A stretch of 64,000 nt of DNA from Martelella alba (GTDB lineage: Bacteria; Pseudomonadota; Alphaproteobacteria; Rhizobiales; Rhizobiaceae), in the NCBI RefSeq assembly GCF_006516955.1, contig NZ_VHLG01000010.1, forward strand, positions 62,001 to 126,000. Reading direction: 5' to 3'. A program made the translations under genes and the position numbers. Positions 33,587-43,289 of this stretch are shown one piece after another (position 1 is the stretch's first letter; each line of letters begins with the position of its first letter). The notes under the pieces are model-generated. The model made no database searches and was not told the DNA's origin. It saw only the letters and a program-made list of their open reading frames with translations.

Positions 33587-34657
33587 ATGAAAATCGCCAT
33601 TCTCGGCGCCGGATCAATCGCTTTCGGCATGGCCGCTTTTCTGGCTGCGGCGGGGCATGAAGCTCGGCTCTGGTCGCCTTCCGGAACCGGCTGCAAGACA
33701 CTTGGTGAAAGGGCCGATCTGGTCGCCTCAGGCGCCGTGACATTCACCGGTACGGTCACCGTTGCCCAAAGCTGCGCCGAAGCGCTGGATGGCGCTGAGC
33801 TTGCCATCATTGCCATGCCCGTCAACGCGCACCGCATGGCGATTGAAGCCCTGAGTCCGGTGATCAATCCGGCCTGCCCGGTGATCATCTCATCGCATGC
33901 CTCCTTCGCCGCGCTCTATCTGTCGAAATGCCTGAAGGCTGAGGGCAAGGACAATCTGATCATCGCCTGGGGCACGACATTGCTGACCGGACGCCGGAAG
34001 GGCGAGACGGCCGTTACGGTCAACACGGTTCGCCAGAAGATCGACATGGCGACCCTGCCGCAAAGCCGGGCGGAAGAGGGGCAATTGCTTTGCACGGCGA
34101 TTTTCGGCGACCGTTTCGTGCCGCGCGCCGGTCTGATGGCGATCGCGCTGTCAAACCTCAATCCGCAAAACCATCTCGGCATCGCGCTTTTGAACCTGAC
34201 GCGAATGGAAAAGGGCGAGATCTGGGGCCAGGGCGAGCATGTGACGCCCGCCGTCGGCCGTTTCATCGAAGCGCTGGACCGGGAGCGCCTGTCGATTGCT
34301 GAGGCTTTCGGGCTGAAGACAAAGACCGTGCAGGAACATTTCTCGCTGTCCTTCCACGTCCCGCTTGGCTCGGTCTCGGCGATGAACCAGGAAATGCATG
34401 CCGCCGGGCGCGGCGGTCAGGGGCCATCAACAGCCGATAGCCGCTATGTCTTCGAGGACGTCCCATTTGGCCTGCATGCAACGGCTGTTCTCGGCCGCAT
34501 CACCGGCAGGCCGGCTCTGCTGCACGAGGCGGGCATCGCGATTTTCTCCGCAGCTTTCGGACGGGATCTCACCGCCGATAATGATCTCCTGCCAGCCCTG
34601 TCGCTGGATCGTCTGGATCAGGCAGCACTCGAAGCCTTATGTCGGGAGGGTTATTAG
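33587..34657 (+). CDS. Opine dehydrogenase family (NAD/NADP octopine/nopaline dehydrogenase-like)
   Basis: This 356-residue enzyme has an N-terminal Rossmann domain (KIAILGAGSIAFGMAAFL, Gly motif residues 7-12). The octopine-dehydrogenase C-terminal domain includes LNPQNHLGIALLNLTRME and PLGSVSAMNQEMHAAGRGG, with the catalytic His region SLSFHVPL and RYVFEDVPFGL. The family reductively condenses an amino acid with a 2-oxo acid, or the reverse oxidation. It is cotranscribed with the Lrp regulator. The neighbouring PotD-like importer, racemase and flavin enzyme suggest opine-like conjugate metabolism, but substrate and direction are inference. Its 3' end overlaps the convergent VapC-like gene by 4 bp. 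Confidence 0.87.
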   Translation: MKIAILGAGSIAFGMAAFLAAAGHEARLWSPSGTGCKTLGERADLVASGAVTFTGTVTVAQSCAEALDGAELAIIAMPVNAHRMAIEALSPVINPACPVIISSHASFAALYLSKCLKAEGKDNLIIAWGTTLLTGRRKGETAVTVNTVRQKIDMATLPQSRAEEGQLLCTAIFGDRFVPRAGLMAIALSNLNPQNHLGIALLNLTRMEKGEIWGQGEHVTPAVGRFIEALDRERLSIAEAFGLKTKTVQEHFSLSFHVPLGSVSAMNQEMHAAGRGGQGPSTADSRYVFEDVPFGLHATAVLGRITGRPALLHEAGIAIFSAAFGRDLTADNDLLPALSLDRLDQAALEALCREGY

Positions 34658-35070
34658 CGATCGGTCCATGGCGAAAGCAGTTTGATGCCGATGGCCGAAA
34701 AATCCTTGAGATTGCGTGTGGCAAGGATCCCGCCATTCACCCGCGCAATGGCGGCAATCATGCCATCCGGCACGGACATGGGACGGCCGTTTCGGATGGA
34801 CTGGCCCATGATCTCACCATAGGCAATTGCCGCATCTTCGGTAAAGGCAAAGAGCCTGTCATGGAACCGGCCACGCCATGCCGACAGCCCTTCGGCAAGC
34901 CGATGCGCGCGTTCATCCGGTCTGATCTTTTCAATACCAAAGGCAATCTCTGCGATAACAACGCTCGACAAGGCCAGTTCACCATCATGGCGGATCAGCC
35001 AGTCCTGAACGTTACGGTCAGGTTCACGGCGCAGCGATTCCGAAACAACATTGGTATCGACAAAAATCAC
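34654..35070 (-). CDS. PIN-domain toxin, VapC/FitB-like
   Basis: This 138-residue PIN-domain ribonuclease has conserved acidic residues in FVDTNVVSE (Asp5), IAEIAFGIEK, and the SVPDGMIAAIA motif that closes the Mg site. It is the toxin of a type II toxin-antitoxin pair. Its start overlaps the antitoxin by 4 nt (ATGA). Such toxins cleave RNA, often tRNA. The pair is inserted between the opine-dehydrogenase gene and the hut operon, a typical position for a mobile two-gene cassette. Confidence 0.9.
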   Translation of the reverse strand: MIFVDTNVVSESLRREPDRNVQDWLIRHDGELALSSVVIAEIAFGIEKIRPDERAHRLAEGLSAWRGRFHDRLFAFTEDAAIAYGEIMGQSIRNGRPMSVPDGMIAAIARVNGGILATRNLKDFSAIGIKLLSPWTDR

Positions 35071-35330
35071 AGGTCGGGACCCTGGTGTGGTGTGCGGCTC
35101 TCGCGGATGACAGCATCGAGATCGACGTCACTGCCATAGTCAGTGGCAAGCCTTGTGAAAAACTGACGGGCAGGCTCATGCCCGATTTCACGCTCAGCAT
35201 AAGCTTCAAGCGCGCGCTCAACCACATCGGCGATGGAGCGGTTTTCACGCTGGGCAAGCCGATGTGCAAGATCACGCGCGCGCGCGCTGCGAACGGAAAG
35301 CTGTGGTTGAGGCATCGCCGAAGTCTCCAT
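35067..35330 (-). CDS. VapB/FitA-like antitoxin
   Basis: This 87-residue partner of the PIN toxin has an N-terminal ribbon-helix-helix-like segment (QLSVRSARARDLAHRLAQRENRSIADVVERALE). The C-terminal acidic tail (GSDVDLDAVIRESRTPHQ) would wrap the toxin. An ATG at 35315 is an alternative start. Antitoxin-first order and 4-bp overlap are standard for VapBC. Autoregulation through the RHH domain is expected from the family. Confidence 0.85.
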   Translation of the reverse strand: METSAMPQPQLSVRSARARDLAHRLAQRENRSIADVVERALEAYAEREIGHEPARQFFTRLATDYGSDVDLDAVIRESRTPHQGPDL

Positions 35331-35399
35331 CTCAATAGCTCTCTATATGGGAGTATCGCAGTAGATGGCAAGATGGCAGCAGCCATCCAGATGGCTTGC

Positions 35400-35957
35400 T
35401 CAGTTCAGGTCAATGCGGATCTGCAGCACGGTGATCGCCACATCTGCCGTCAGGGCGCAGGCCTCGCTCCGGTTGAGCATCAGCGTAGCGAATGGCTGAA
35501 GCCTGATTTCGCCGGCACGGCACGGCATCAGCGGCACCAGCGCCATGGTATCGTTGTCGCAACGGATCTCCAGCCGGTTCTGAGATCGCACCGCCTTCAC
35601 CTGATGGCGGATACGGCCGCGCCGGCTCATGACATTGAAGTCACGGATCGGTCCGGCCGTCAGACGGGCGAAAACCGGCTCATCGCCAGAGAATGCGAAG
35701 GGGACGCCAGGCTCAAGCATTGTTGCCGGTAATTTATCACCGCTCAGCTCCATCCCGGCGCCTTCAATGACAGTCAGCGTCCGATCAATGCCGGGAAAGG
35801 CCGAAAACGGCCCATCCCCGGCGACATCGGCCATGGAAAGCCGCCAGTCAAAATCCGCCATCGAGGCGCCGTCCGGAGAGACGGCAATCTCCGCCGTCTT
35901 TCCACCGCCATTCTTCCATGCCATCACGCGATAGGCACTGACCTTCAGAATCCGCAT
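35400..35957 (-). CDS. hutD: HutD family protein
   Basis: This 185-residue HutD protein has a cupin-like bicupin fold and is associated with histidine utilisation, where it has been proposed to limit hut overexpression. Recognisable segments are AWKNGGGKTAEIAVSPDG near the N-terminus and FPGIDRTLTVIEG. The ATG at 35957 is used, not the TTG 3 nt upstream. It is the last gene of the hut operon, 3 nt after hutU. Confidence 0.9.
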   Translation of the reverse strand: MRILKVSAYRVMAWKNGGGKTAEIAVSPDGASMADFDWRLSMADVAGDGPFSAFPGIDRTLTVIEGAGMELSGDKLPATMLEPGVPFAFSGDEPVFARLTAGPIRDFNVMSRRGRIRHQVKAVRSQNRLEIRCDNDTMALVPLMPCRAGEIRLQPFATLMLNRSEACALTADVAITVLQIRIDLN

Positions 35958-35960
35958 CAA

Positions 35961-37634
35961 TCAGTTTCCGAGAATGCCCGGAAGCCGAAGACCATGCTCC
36001 CTCGCACATTCGACGGCGATCTCGTAGCCGGCATCGGCATGGCGCATGACGCCGGTTGCCGGGTCGTTCCACAACACGCGCGCCAGACGTTCATCGGCAT
36101 CTGCCGTGCCATCACAGCAGATCACCATGCCGGCATGCTGCGAAAAGCCCATGCCGACGCCGCCGCCATGATGCAGCGACACCCATGTGGCACCCGATGC
36201 GGTATTGAGCAGCGCGTTCAGCAGCGGCCAGTCGGAAACAGCATCCGATCCGTCCTGCATTGCCTCGGTTTCGCGGTTGGGAGAGGCGACCGAACCCGAA
36301 TCAAGATGATCGCGGCCGATGACGATCGGCGCTTTCAGCTCGCCATTGCGCACCATCTCGTTAAAGGCAAGGCCGAGGCGGTGGCGTTCGCCGAGGCCGA
36401 CCCAGCAGATTCGCGCCGGCAGGCCCTGAAAGTGAATGCGCTCCTTGGCCATGTCGAGCCAGTTATGCAGATGCTTGTTGTCCGGCAGCAGTTCCTTGAC
36501 CTTCTGGTCGGTCTTGTAAATGTCCTCCGGATCGCCGGAAAGGGCGGCCCAGCGGAAGGGGCCGATACCCCGGCAGAAGAGCGGGCGGATATAGGCCGGA
36601 ACAAAGCCGGGGAAGGCGAAGGCGCGTGTCAGCCCCTCTTCCTTCGCCATCTGACGGATATTGTTGCCGTAATCGACGGTCGGAATGCCCTGATCGAAAA
36701 AGGCCAGCATGGCCTCGACATGGGTGCGCATCGAAGCGCGGGCGGCTTTTTCCACCGCTTTCGGGTCACGCTCCGCCTTCTCGCGCCATTCGCCAAGCGT
36801 CCAGCCAGCCGGCAGATAGCCATTGACCGGATCATGCGCCGAAGTCTGGTCCGTGACGATATCGGGCCGCACACCGCGCTTGACCAGTTCCGGCAACACT
36901 TCGGCGGTGTTGCCGACGAGACCGACCGATTTGGTCAGCCCCGCCTTCGTCCATTCATCGATCATCGCCAGCGCCTCATCGAGGCTGTCAGTCTTCTCGT
37001 CCACATAACCGGTCCGCAAACGAAAATCGATGCGGGAGGGATCGCACTCAACCGCAAGGCATGAGGCGCCCGCCATGACGGCTGCAAGCGGCTGGGCGCC
37101 GCCCATGCCGCCAAGCCCGCCGGTGAGGATCCACTTGCCCTTGAGATCGCCGCCGAAATGCTGGCGACCGGCCTCGACGAAGGTTTCATAGGTCCCCTGA
37201 ACGATGCCCTGTGCGCCGATATAGATCCAGGAGCCGGCCGTCATCTGGCCATACATCATCAGGCCCTTCTTATCGAGCTCGTGGAAGTGATCCCAGTTGG
37301 CCCAGTGCGGCACGAGGTTCGAATTGGCAATCAGCACCCGCGGTGCATGCTTATGAGTACGGAACACGCCGACGGGCTTGCCGGACTGGACCAGCAACGT
37401 CTCGTCATCTTCCAGCGTCTTCAGCGTCTCGACAATCTTGTCAAAGTCGCCCCAGGTGCGGGCCGCGCGGCCGATACCGCCATAGACGACCAGCTCATGC
37501 GGCTTTTCGGCGACATCGGGATCGAGATTGTTCATCAGCATGCGCAGCGGCGCTTCGGTGAGCCAGCTCTTGGCGTTGAGCTCTGTGCCGGTCGGCGCGT
37601 GGATCACGCGTGAATTCAGACGCGGATTGGTCAT
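35961..37634 (-). CDS. hutU: Urocanate hydratase
   Basis: This 557-residue enzyme converts urocanate to imidazolone propionate using tightly bound NAD+ as electrophile. Conserved landmarks are [15 protein letters not shown], the NAD-binding loop [36 protein letters not shown] and [17 protein letters not shown]. The length is standard (~555). It is the fourth gene of hutIHGUD, 17 nt after hutG. Confidence 0.97.
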   Translation of the reverse strand: MTNPRLNSRVIHAPTGTELNAKSWLTEAPLRMLMNNLDPDVAEKPHELVVYGGIGRAARTWGDFDKIVETLKTLEDDETLLVQSGKPVGVFRTHKHAPRVLIANSNLVPHWANWDHFHELDKKGLMMYGQMTAGSWIYIGAQGIVQGTYETFVEAGRQHFGGDLKGKWILTGGLGGMGGAQPLAAVMAGASCLAVECDPSRIDFRLRTGYVDEKTDSLDEALAMIDEWTKAGLTKSVGLVGNTAEVLPELVKRGVRPDIVTDQTSAHDPVNGYLPAGWTLGEWREKAERDPKAVEKAARASMRTHVEAMLAFFDQGIPTVDYGNNIRQMAKEEGLTRAFAFPGFVPAYIRPLFCRGIGPFRWAALSGDPEDIYKTDQKVKELLPDNKHLHNWLDMAKERIHFQGLPARICWVGLGERHRLGLAFNEMVRNGELKAPIVIGRDHLDSGSVASPNRETEAMQDGSDAVSDWPLLNALLNTASGATWVSLHHGGGVGMGFSQHAGMVICCDGTADADERLARVLWNDPATGVMRHADAGYEIAVECAREHGLRLPGILGN

Positions 37635-37651
37635 TGTCTCGTTCCCTCTTC

Positions 37652-38452
37652 TTAAATGCGGGCGGAAAGCGCGATGCGCTCGATCCGCTCCAGAATATCT
37701 CTCAGATGCATCCGCAACCGCTCCGCCTTTTCCTCATCATAGGCAAAGGGCGGCTCTTCTGTTGCCAGATGGGTGGATTGCGCCAGTTCCATCTGTATGG
37801 CGTGAACGCCCGCCGCCGGATGGCCGTAATGCCGCGTCGTCCAGCCGCCTTTGAAACGTCCGTTCAGCGCATAATCATAGCCTCTTGTGCCTGAAACCAG
37901 ACTGGCGACAGCGGCTTCGAATTCCGGCGCGCAGGTGATGCCGAGATTGGTGCCAATGTTGAAATCCGGCAGCTTGCCTTCAAAGAGAAAGGGGATGTGC
38001 GAACGGATCGAGTGGCAGTCATAGAGCACGGCAATGCCGTGAATGGCCTTCACCCGGGCAATCTCGGCGGCAAGGGCTGCATGATAGGGCCGGTGAAAGG
38101 CTTCAAGGCGGGCGGCAATATCGTCTGCATCCGGCGTCTCGCCATCCTTCCAGATCGGCGCGCCATCGAAATCGGTTTCCGGCACCAGCCCGGTCGTGTT
38201 CTGGCCGGGATAGAGGCTCACGCCTTCAGGATCGCGATTGGCGTCAATCACATAGCGGTGGAACGTCGCCTGAACCATGGTGGCATCATCGAGAAGACCG
38301 TCATAGAGCCGCTCCACATGCCAGTCGGTATCGGCGAGGATTTTGCCATTGTCGTTCAGCCGCGCGGCGATCGCTTCCGGCACGTTCGTCCCGACATGGG
38401 GAAAGCCCAGAATGACGGGCGATGTGCCCTGACGAATGATGACGGGTTCCAT
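37652..38452 (-). CDS. hutG: N-formylglutamate deformylase
   Basis: This 266-residue N-formylglutamate amidohydrolase catalyses the last step of the five-step histidine pathway, giving glutamate and formate. It has [30 protein letters not shown] and [24 protein letters not shown], which carry the metal-binding residues, and [16 protein letters not shown] 38452 has GAGGAGAGAAAG just before it. Its presence implies use of hutF (formiminoglutamate deiminase), which is not in this window. Confidence 0.93.
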   Translation of the reverse strand: MEPVIIRQGTSPVILGFPHVGTNVPEAIAARLNDNGKILADTDWHVERLYDGLLDDATMVQATFHRYVIDANRDPEGVSLYPGQNTTGLVPETDFDGAPIWKDGETPDADDIAARLEAFHRPYHAALAAEIARVKAIHGIAVLYDCHSIRSHIPFLFEGKLPDFNIGTNLGITCAPEFEAAVASLVSGTRGYDYALNGRFKGGWTTRHYGHPAAGVHAIQMELAQSTHLATEEPPFAYDEEKAERLRMHLRDILERIERIALSARI

Positions 38453-38462
38453 CTTTCTCTCC

Positions 38463-39989
38463 TCAAAGGACCGGCAGAACGGCGGCGTCGACCGCGCCGA
38501 CCAGCATACCATCCCCGATCAGCCGGGTGGCTTTCTCAAGATCATCGGCCATGTAGCGATCCTCTTCCAGCGCGGGCACGGCGGCGCGGATGGCGGCGAG
38601 CGCCTTCAGCAAAGCTGGCGAGGTGACGAGCGGTCCGCGCAGTTCCACGCCCTGCCCGCCGCACAGCGCCTCGATGCCGATGATCGCAAAAAGGTTCTCG
38701 GTCATGGCAAGCAGGCGGCGCGCTCCATGACAGGCCATCGAAACATGGTCTTCCTGATTGGCCGAGGTGGGGGTGGAATCCACCGATGCCGGATGCGACA
38801 TCTGCTTGTTCTCGCTCATCAGCGCCGCAGAGGTCACTTCCGCAATCATCAGACCGGAATTCAAACCCGGCTTTTTCGACAGAAAGGCCGGTAGGCCATA
38901 GGACAGCGCTGGATCGACCAGCAGTGCCACGCGGCGCTGGGCAATCGCACCAAGCTCGCAAACTGCGATCGCAATCTGATCTGCGGCAAAGGCGACCGGC
39001 TCGGCGTGGAAATTGCCACCGGATACGACGCTGTCATCGCCAAGCACCAGCGGGTTGTCAGTCGCCGCATTGGCTTCGACTGCCAGCGTCCGGCCAGCCT
39101 GGCGCAGTAGATCGAGACAGGCGCCATCGACCTGTGGCTGGCAGCGGATGCAATAGGGATCCTGCACGCGTTCATCGCCTTCGATATGGGAATGGCGGAT
39201 TTCCGATCCGTCCAGCAGGCCACGCAATGCCGCCGCGGCATCAATCTGCCCTTGATGGCCCCGAAGGGTGTGAATATCGGGGTGAAATGGCGCGGACGAG
39301 CCCATGGCCGCATCGGTGGAAAGCGCGCCAGTGATGAGAGCGGCTTTTGCGGCGCGGAAGGCCCTGAACAGACCCGCAAGGGCAAGCGCGGTTGACACCT
39401 GCGTCCCGTTGATCAGCGCCAACCCTTCCTTGGCGGCGAGCGCGATGGGCTGGAGCCCGGCAGCCGTGAGAGCATCCGCACCGGCAAGGCGCCTGCCATT
39501 ATAAAAGGCTTCGCCCTCCCCCATGATCACGGCAGCCATATGGGCAAGCGGCGCCAGATCACCGGAGGCGCCAACCGAGCCCTTTTCCGGGATCATCGGG
39601 ATCACGCCCTTTTCAAGCATCGCCTCGATCAGCAGGACGATGGTGCGCCTTACACCGGATGCACCCCGGCCGAGCGAGATCAGCTTCAGCGTCATGATCA
39701 GCCGTACGATGGCCTCGTCCAGCGGCTGGCCGACACCGCAGCAATGCGACAGGATCAGATTGCGCTGCAGCGTCGCGGTATCGGCGGCGTCGATCTTGAT
39801 CGAGGCAAGCTTGCCGAAGCCGGTATTGATGCCATAGACGGGCGCATTACCACGGGCGATCTCGGCGATACGGGCAGCTGCCTTGTCAATCCCGCCATCG
39901 AAAGCGCGATCAAGCCGGGCAGCAGTCTTGTTCCAGTAGAGGCTTTCAAGTTCGGCAAGGGTGACAGATCCGGGTTTCAGCGTCAGCAT
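38463..39989 (-). CDS. hutH: Histidine ammonia-lyase
   Basis: This 508-residue enzyme deaminates histidine to urocanate. The autocatalytic MIO cofactor forms from Ala141-Ser142-Gly143 in [15 protein letters not shown]. Other landmarks are [12 protein letters not shown] and [15 protein letters not shown]. The start overlaps the hutI stop by one base, so the two are translationally coupled. The length is normal for HutH. Confidence 0.97.
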   Translation of the reverse strand: MLTLKPGSVTLAELESLYWNKTAARLDRAFDGGIDKAAARIAEIARGNAPVYGINTGFGKLASIKIDAADTATLQRNLILSHCCGVGQPLDEAIVRLIMTLKLISLGRGASGVRRTIVLLIEAMLEKGVIPMIPEKGSVGASGDLAPLAHMAAVIMGEGEAFYNGRRLAGADALTAAGLQPIALAAKEGLALINGTQVSTALALAGLFRAFRAAKAALITGALSTDAAMGSSAPFHPDIHTLRGHQGQIDAAAALRGLLDGSEIRHSHIEGDERVQDPYCIRCQPQVDGACLDLLRQAGRTLAVEANAATDNPLVLGDDSVVSGGNFHAEPVAFAADQIAIAVCELGAIAQRRVALLVDPALSYGLPAFLSKKPGLNSGLMIAEVTSAALMSENKQMSHPASVDSTPTSANQEDHVSMACHGARRLLAMTENLFAIIGIEALCGGQGVELRGPLVTSPALLKALAAIRAAVPALEEDRYMADDLEKATRLIGDGMLVGAVDAAVLPVL

Positions 39990-41236
39990 CAGATAATCCT
40001 CCGGCCTCTGGCATAAAGACTGTTCAGCGGGTTAAAGCCGATCCGGTAGACCAGCTCGGCGGGTTCTTCGACATCCCAGATAGCGATATCGGCGGCCTTG
40101 CCCGGCTCCAGCGCGCCGGTCTCATGCTGAAGGCCGAGCGCCCGGGCGGCATTGATCGTCACGCCTGCGAGGCATTCCCCGACCGTCAGCCGGAACAGGG
40201 TCGCGCCCATATTCATCGTCAGAAGCAGCGATGTCAGCGGCGAGGTGCCGGGATTGCAGTCCGTCGCCAGCGCGATCTTTGTTCCGGCCGCCCTGAGGGC
40301 GGCAACCGGCGGCGCCTGCGGCTCACGCAGCGTATAATAGGCGCCCGGCAGAAGCACAGCCACGGACCCGGCCTCGGCCATCGCCTCCGCGCCTGCCGCA
40401 TCGAGATATTCAAGGTGATCGGACGAAAGCGCGCCGTAAGATGCGGCCATTGCCGCACCGCCGAGATTGGAAAGCTGCTCGGCATGCAGCTTGACCGGAA
40501 GACCGAGCGCTTTCGCCTTTTCGAAGACCGGTTTCAGTTCGTCCGGCGAAAAGGCAATGCCCTCGCAAAACCCATCCACCGCATCAACGAGCCCCTCGCG
40601 ATGCGCAGCCTCAAGTCCCGGCAGTACGACCTCGGCAATATAGGCGGCGTTCCGCCCCTTATATTCCGGCGGTGTCGCATGGGCTGCAAGATAGGTGGTA
40701 ACGATCCGCACCGGGCGGAGATCTGCCAGACGGCGCGCCGCGCGCAGCATCTTCAGTTCGGTCGCGATATTGAGCCCGTAGCCGGATTTGACTTCAACCG
40801 TGGCAACACCTTCGGAAATCAGTGTGTCGAGCCGCGGCAGTGCCGCTTCGACAAGCGCTGCTTCGCTCAGGGCATTGGTGGCGGAAACGGTTGAAACAAT
40901 GCCTCCGCCAGCCCGCGCGATCTCTTCATAGGAGGCGCCATCAAGGCGCATCTCGAATTCACGGGCGCGATTTCCGCCAAAGACGAGATGCGTATGGCAA
41001 TCGATCAATGCAGGGGTCACAAGCCGGTTGGCGCAGTCAATAATCTCGGTTTCACCGGGGATCTCGAAAGCGAGGTCGGCCCGCCTGCCGGAAAAGCTGA
41101 TCCGGCCATCCTGTACGAAAAGTGCGGCATCCTCAATGACCGTGAAATGCGTATCCGCCAGCTCCAGGAGCCGGGCATTCTTGAAGAGAATGGTCCCGTC
41201 GGCGCCTGATTGGGCCGAAGGCTTCAATCCGTTCAT
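39989..41236 (-). CDS. hutI: Imidazolonepropionase
   Basis: This 415-residue amidohydrolase-superfamily enzyme hydrolyses imidazolone propionate to formiminoglutamate. Metal ligands are seen in [34 protein letters not shown] and [16 protein letters not shown]. It is the first gene of the hut operon. The TGTATATACA operator lies 29 nt upstream of its start codon. A GGGGATT sequence precedes the ATG. Confidence 0.96.
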   Translation of the reverse strand: MNGLKPSAQSGADGTILFKNARLLELADTHFTVIEDAALFVQDGRISFSGRRADLAFEIPGETEIIDCANRLVTPALIDCHTHLVFGGNRAREFEMRLDGASYEEIARAGGGIVSTVSATNALSEAALVEAALPRLDTLISEGVATVEVKSGYGLNIATELKMLRAARRLADLRPVRIVTTYLAAHATPPEYKGRNAAYIAEVVLPGLEAAHREGLVDAVDGFCEGIAFSPDELKPVFEKAKALGLPVKLHAEQLSNLGGAAMAASYGALSSDHLEYLDAAGAEAMAEAGSVAVLLPGAYYTLREPQAPPVAALRAAGTKIALATDCNPGTSPLTSLLLTMNMGATLFRLTVGECLAGVTINAARALGLQHETGALEPGKAADIAIWDVEEPAELVYRIGFNPLNSLYARGRRII

Positions 41237-41262
41237 GGCAATCCCCGTTGTTGTTTTTTATA

Positions 41263-41274
41263 ATGTATATACAT
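41263..41274. promoter_or_regulatory. HutC-type operator in the hut promoter
   Basis: ATGTATATACAT is a perfect 12-bp palindrome, 27 bp upstream of the hutI start, in an AT-rich promoter. It contains the TGTA-N2-TACA arrangement reported for the GntR-family repressor HutC in Pseudomonas. The hutC gene is not in the window, so regulation would be in trans. Confidence 0.7.
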
Positions 41275-41474
41275 AATAATGATGATGACAAGCGGAAAAC
41301 GAAACAGTCACCGCGACAAAAATGCAAACATCCCGCGCTCAAACTGCCTGACGACCATCAAATCGCGAAACCACTTTTCCACGTCGTTGCCAGCAGTGTT
41401 TCAGGCGAAGTTACTGGAATCGCGACATAAACATGACTGCATTATTCCTATTTTAGGAGTCGACTATATCGCTT

Positions 41475-41491
41475 TCTGGAATCACTCTAAA
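41475..41491. promoter_or_regulatory. Irr-box (ICE-like) iron-responsive element upstream of efeUOB
   Basis: TCTGGAATCACTCTAAA matches the rhizobial iron-control (ICE/Irr) consensus TTTAGAATNATTCTAAA at 13 of 16 informative positions. It lies ~190 bp upstream of efeU. In Rhizobiales, Irr acts on iron uptake and storage genes according to haem/iron status, so this is a sensible place for it. Confidence 0.55.
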
Positions 41492-41678
41492 CAATTGGTA
41501 TTGCAATATGATTTCTTCTTGCCTAAGGGTGACGATCGTTAAGTCGATTATTCGTCTCCGGTTTTAATCATGCTGATCTGAGGCGATAGCGCTTTCATGC
41601 CGCCCGAACTGCCCGGAGGCAAACAAGCGCCGGCTTCAGACTCGGACGGGCAGAAGACGCAAGGATACGATTTCAACA

Positions 41679-43289
41679 ATGCTGGCGACATTCATCATCG
41701 GATTGCGTGAGGGACTGGAAGCCGCACTGATCGTCGGGATCATCGCCGCCTTTCTTGCCAGGAACGGCAAGAGCCTTGCCCCGATGTGGATCGGCGTCAC
41801 CGTCGCCGTCATTTTGTCGATTGCCGTCGGCGTTGCGCTGGCGCTTGTCGAAAAGGCCCTGCCCCAGGCGGCGCAGGAAGCGATGGAGACTGTTATCGGC
41901 GCCATTGCCGTGATCTTCGTCACCGGCATGGTGTTCTGGATGAACAATCATGCGCGCGACCTGAAGCGTTCACTCGAGGCCGAGGCCGCCGAGGCTATCG
42001 GCCAGACCGGCGCGGTCGCGCTCGCCAGTATGGCATTCCTTGCAGTTCTGCGCGAAGGGTTTGAAACCAGCGTCTTTTTGCTGGCGACTTTCTCCGCAGC
42101 CCAGTCTACCGCCTATGCCGCCATCGGCGCCGTGTCCGGCATCGTGCTCGCCGTTCTTATCGGCTGGGGCATTTATATCGGCGGCGTGAAGCTTAACCTG
42201 TCTCGCTTTTTCCGCATCACCGGCGCTTTTCTGATTCTGGTTGCCGCAGGCCTTGTCTTGAGTTCGCTGCGCACGGCGCATGAGGCCGGATGGCTCAATG
42301 CCGGCCAGCAGGCGACCGTGAACCTCACCTGGCTGGTCGCCCCCGGCACCATCCGTTCCGCTTTGATGACCGGCGTGCTTGGCATCCCCGCCGATCCGCG
42401 CCTCATTGAGGTCATCGGCTGGCTCGCCTATCTGCTCCCCGTCAGCCTCATCGTCTACTGGCCTGCCGCCCATCGCCCCGGTCTGCGTCTTGCTGCACAG
42501 ATCAAATGCGTGATCGCAGCCTGCCTGCTGCTGATCGCCGCCATACTGGTGGTCGGCACGCCCTATCTGCCGCTTCAGACCCCGGCAACGGCGGCGCTCA
42601 TCGCGCAGGACAGCAAGGCACCGGCTGGCAGTCTGGCGCTCAAGTCAACGCCGTCCGGCCAGCCTGACAGCCTGGTGCTGTCGCTTGCCGGCGAGGACGA
42701 GGAGCGCTTTGCCATCGATCCGGCATCAGCGATGCAGGAAAGCTATGACGGCCTCGATACCCTTGCCTATGCGCTCACCGATACGTTTTCGCCACCGGCC
42801 CGTCCTGATACGCTTGATCTTAACGATCTTGTTGCACTGGGCGGCGGACATCTGCCGACCGGCATTTCCCCCGGCCGCAACCCTGGCCCCTTCACGGCTG
42901 AGTGGTCGATCCACCGGGCTTTGAAAATCTGGACCGTTGACGGAAGACTTCTGGATGCAAGCGGCCGCGATGCCGTGATCGTGACCCTTTCAGGCGGCGG
43001 CTTGCAAACGCCGCGCAGCTTCACCGCCCGCGATGCGGGGGCGGCCTATTCTGTAGATCCAGCCTATCGCGAGGCCGTCAAGTCCGCTGTTTTGCGCCAT
43101 GCCGCCGCTTTGCATGAATATCGTTTCTGGGCTCGTTTCATGCCCGCCATCCTGCTGCTTGCTGCGGCTTTCCTTGCGCTTTCGGGCCTTGCCGGTTTTT
43201 CGCGCAGCCGCAGGAACACACTTCTCGGACAGGACTGTCCCACCAACACCCATCGTGCGAAAGGAACACCCTATGTCACGCATTCATGA
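41679..43289 (+). CDS. efeU: FTR1-family ferrous/ferric iron permease, long form
   Basis: This 536-residue inner-membrane iron channel has the two REGxE motifs of FTR1/EfeU, LREGLEAAL (residues 10-14) and LREGFETS (125-129), within a seven-helix core ending near residue 300. EfeU proteins are usually ~280 residues. Here an extra ~190-residue segment follows (LNDLVALGGGHLPTGISPGR, TAEWSIHRALKIWTVDG) and then a C-terminal transmembrane helix (FMPAILLLAAAFLALSGLAGF), suggesting a membrane-anchored periplasmic domain. It overlaps efeO by 17 bp. The extra domain was not recognised. Confidence 0.9.
   Translation: MLATFIIGLREGLEAALIVGIIAAFLARNGKSLAPMWIGVTVAVILSIAVGVALALVEKALPQAAQEAMETVIGAIAVIFVTGMVFWMNNHARDLKRSLEAEAAEAIGQTGAVALASMAFLAVLREGFETSVFLLATFSAAQSTAYAAIGAVSGIVLAVLIGWGIYIGGVKLNLSRFFRITGAFLILVAAGLVLSSLRTAHEAGWLNAGQQATVNLTWLVAPGTIRSALMTGVLGIPADPRLIEVIGWLAYLLPVSLIVYWPAAHRPGLRLAAQIKCVIAACLLLIAAILVVGTPYLPLQTPATAALIAQDSKAPAGSLALKSTPSGQPDSLVLSLAGEDEERFAIDPASAMQESYDGLDTLAYALTDTFSPPARPDTLDLNDLVALGGGHLPTGISPGRNPGPFTAEWSIHRALKIWTVDGRLLDASGRDAVIVTLSGGGLQTPRSFTARDAGAAYSVDPAYREAVKSAVLRHAAALHEYRFWARFMPAILLLAAAFLALSGLAGFSRSRRNTLLGQDCPTNTHRAKGTPYVTHS

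Larger units (their letters stand above)
41237..41678. other. Divergent intergenic region between hutI and efeU (442 bp)
   Basis: This gene-free region carries the hut operator/promoter on the left and the efe promoter on the right, including the Irr-box-like site at 41475-41491. An 87-codon plus-strand frame (41279-41542) lies in non-coding-like AT-rich DNA and was not accepted. Confidence 0.65.

Noticed and set aside
41279-41542. 87-codon frame between hutI and efeU
   Set aside because: It starts in an AT-rich promoter, lacks a ribosome site, and covers the iron-box-like element. Codon use is unlike its neighbours.
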